Shown here: piece after piece, positions 4,816 to 5,271 of the stretch
Position numbering within the stretch: the first letter of the stretch is position 1
Layout: each line of letters begins with the position of its first letter
NCBI GenBank assembly: GCA_029881835.1
Contig: JAOULV010000117.1
Span: forward strand, 1-5,271
Origin: Rhodospirillaceae bacterium
GTDB taxonomy: Bacteria; Pseudomonadota; Alphaproteobacteria; Rhodospirillales; Magnetovibrionaceae
Direction of reading: 5' to 3'
Length of the DNA stretch: 5,271 nucleotides
Translations under genes and position numbers: made by a program
Notes under the pieces: model-generated
Told to the model about the DNA's origin: nothing
The model's database searches: none
What the model saw: only the letters and a program-made list of their open reading frames with translations

Positions 4816-5271
4816 ATGAGCATGACCATTGATCCGGCAATCAGCGAGAAGTGGACATCGGTGCTTGCGTCCATGCGCGCCGAGATTGGCGAGGCGGCGT
4901 TTGACAGCTGGCTAAAGCCCATGACCGTTCGTGACGTGGTTGATGATAGTATAAGAATTTCCGTTCCAACCCGCTTCATGCGCGATTGGGTAATTGCGCA
5001 TTATGCCGACAGGTTGGAAAAGTTGTGGGAACGCAAGGTTGATATTTTTGTTCAATCAGACCATGGCAAAGCCGATGGCGGCGGCAAAATCGCCCACGGT
5101 GAAACCGCGCCAAATGGTACTGGTAATGGTACTGGTAATGGTGCTGGCGTTTTCAATAATGAAAACTTTTCAAAAATGCGCCCATCATCAAACGGCAATG
5201 CCCCTTCAAGCATAGAACAGCAAGGCCACCAGCAATACGGCGGATCGATAATTTCAGGCATTCCAGGTTTG
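4816..5271 (+). CDS. dnaA: DnaA, chromosomal replication initiator (3' end outside window)
   Basis: The frame is open for 152 codons to the window end. Residues 1-80 match DnaA domain I, the oligomerisation and helicase-loading domain: W13, MRAEIGEAAFDSWLKPM at 20-36, VPTRFMRDWVIAHYADRL at 50-67 and W71. From about residue 83 the chain becomes a Gly/Asn/Ser/Gln-rich linker (domain II). The AAA+ ATPase (domain III) and the DnaA-box-binding domain IV would follow outside the window. Two in-frame ATGs exist, at 4816 and 4822. A GGGGTGGGG purine run (4805-4813) could serve either; its first G block suits 4816 and its second suits 4822. An in-frame TAA at 4741 and the lack of ATG/GTG codons between exclude a longer start. 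The position after rpsT is the usual alphaproteobacterial one. Confidence 0.95.
   Translation, partial: MSMTIDPAISEKWTSVLASMRAEIGEAAFDSWLKPMTVRDVVDDSIRISVPTRFMRDWVIAHYADRLEKLWERKVDIFVQSDHGKADGGGKIAHGETAPNGTGNGTGNGAGVFNNENFSKMRPSSNGNAPSSIEQQGHQQYGGSIISGIPGL
5113..5148 (+). repeat. Three 12-bp tandem units in the dnaA domain II linker
   Basis: AATGGTACTGGT occurs at 5113-5124 and 5125-5136, followed by the variant AATGGTGCTGGC (5137-5148). In frame this gives NGTG-NGTG-NGAG at residues 100-111, in the flexible linker. The frame-preserving period allows length changes without loss of function. Confidence 0.9.

Noticed and set aside
1..5271. Mobile elements, CRISPR arrays, tRNA or rRNA genes
   Set aside because: No transposase, terminal repeats, spaced direct repeats or cloverleaf-like segments were seen on either strand.

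Overview
The window reads as a piece of alphaproteobacterial core chromosome with moderate GC, probably of the Rhodospirillales type or a related lineage. The evidence is the gene set and order (ubiB-ubiE facing away from mutM, then rpsT and dnaA) and the wording of the proteins, especially UbiE, ribosomal protein S20 and DnaA domain I. From general knowledge, many alphaproteobacteria keep ubiB, ubiE, mutM, (a variable gene), rpsT and dnaA together. The species cannot be named from the sequence alone.

Layout: positions 1-2162 on the minus strand hold ubiE followed by ubiB, a two-gene ubiquinone-biosynthesis unit with a 28-bp gap; ubiB runs off the left edge without its C-terminus. A 46-bp spacer (2163-2208) separates ubiE from the divergent mutM (2209-3057), a formamidopyrimidine-DNA glycosylase with an atypical C-terminal zinc finger. 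Fifteen bases after mutM lies a small gene for a predicted exported protein of unknown function (3073-3510). A near-consensus sigma70 promoter (3541-3569) then drives a leader of about 70 nt and rpsT (3646-3909, ribosomal protein S20), which ends in a strong intrinsic terminator with a UUCG tetraloop (3993-4030).

From 4031 to 4815 there is about 785 bp without a convincing gene. It contains a hairpin (4088-4113), three DnaA-box-like 9-mers (4211-4251), a very AT-rich core (4401-4480, 11 G+C in 80 bases), a possible -10 element (4651-4656) and a perfect 9-bp hairpin (4770-4790) just upstream of dnaA. This is the regulatory region of dnaA and may be part of a replication origin. dnaA starts at 4816 and leaves the window after 152 codons, in the domain II linker.

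Functionally the genes are housekeeping: ubiquinone synthesis (UbiE C-methylation, UbiB accessory ATPase/kinase-like protein), repair of oxidised guanine (MutM), the small ribosomal subunit (S20) and replication initiation (DnaA). I do not see a mobile element, CRISPR array, defence system or clear new system. The points worth a second look are the long dnaA upstream region and its hairpin, the altered MutM zinc finger, two independent 12-bp tandem repeats inside ubiE and dnaA, and the uncharacterised exported protein.
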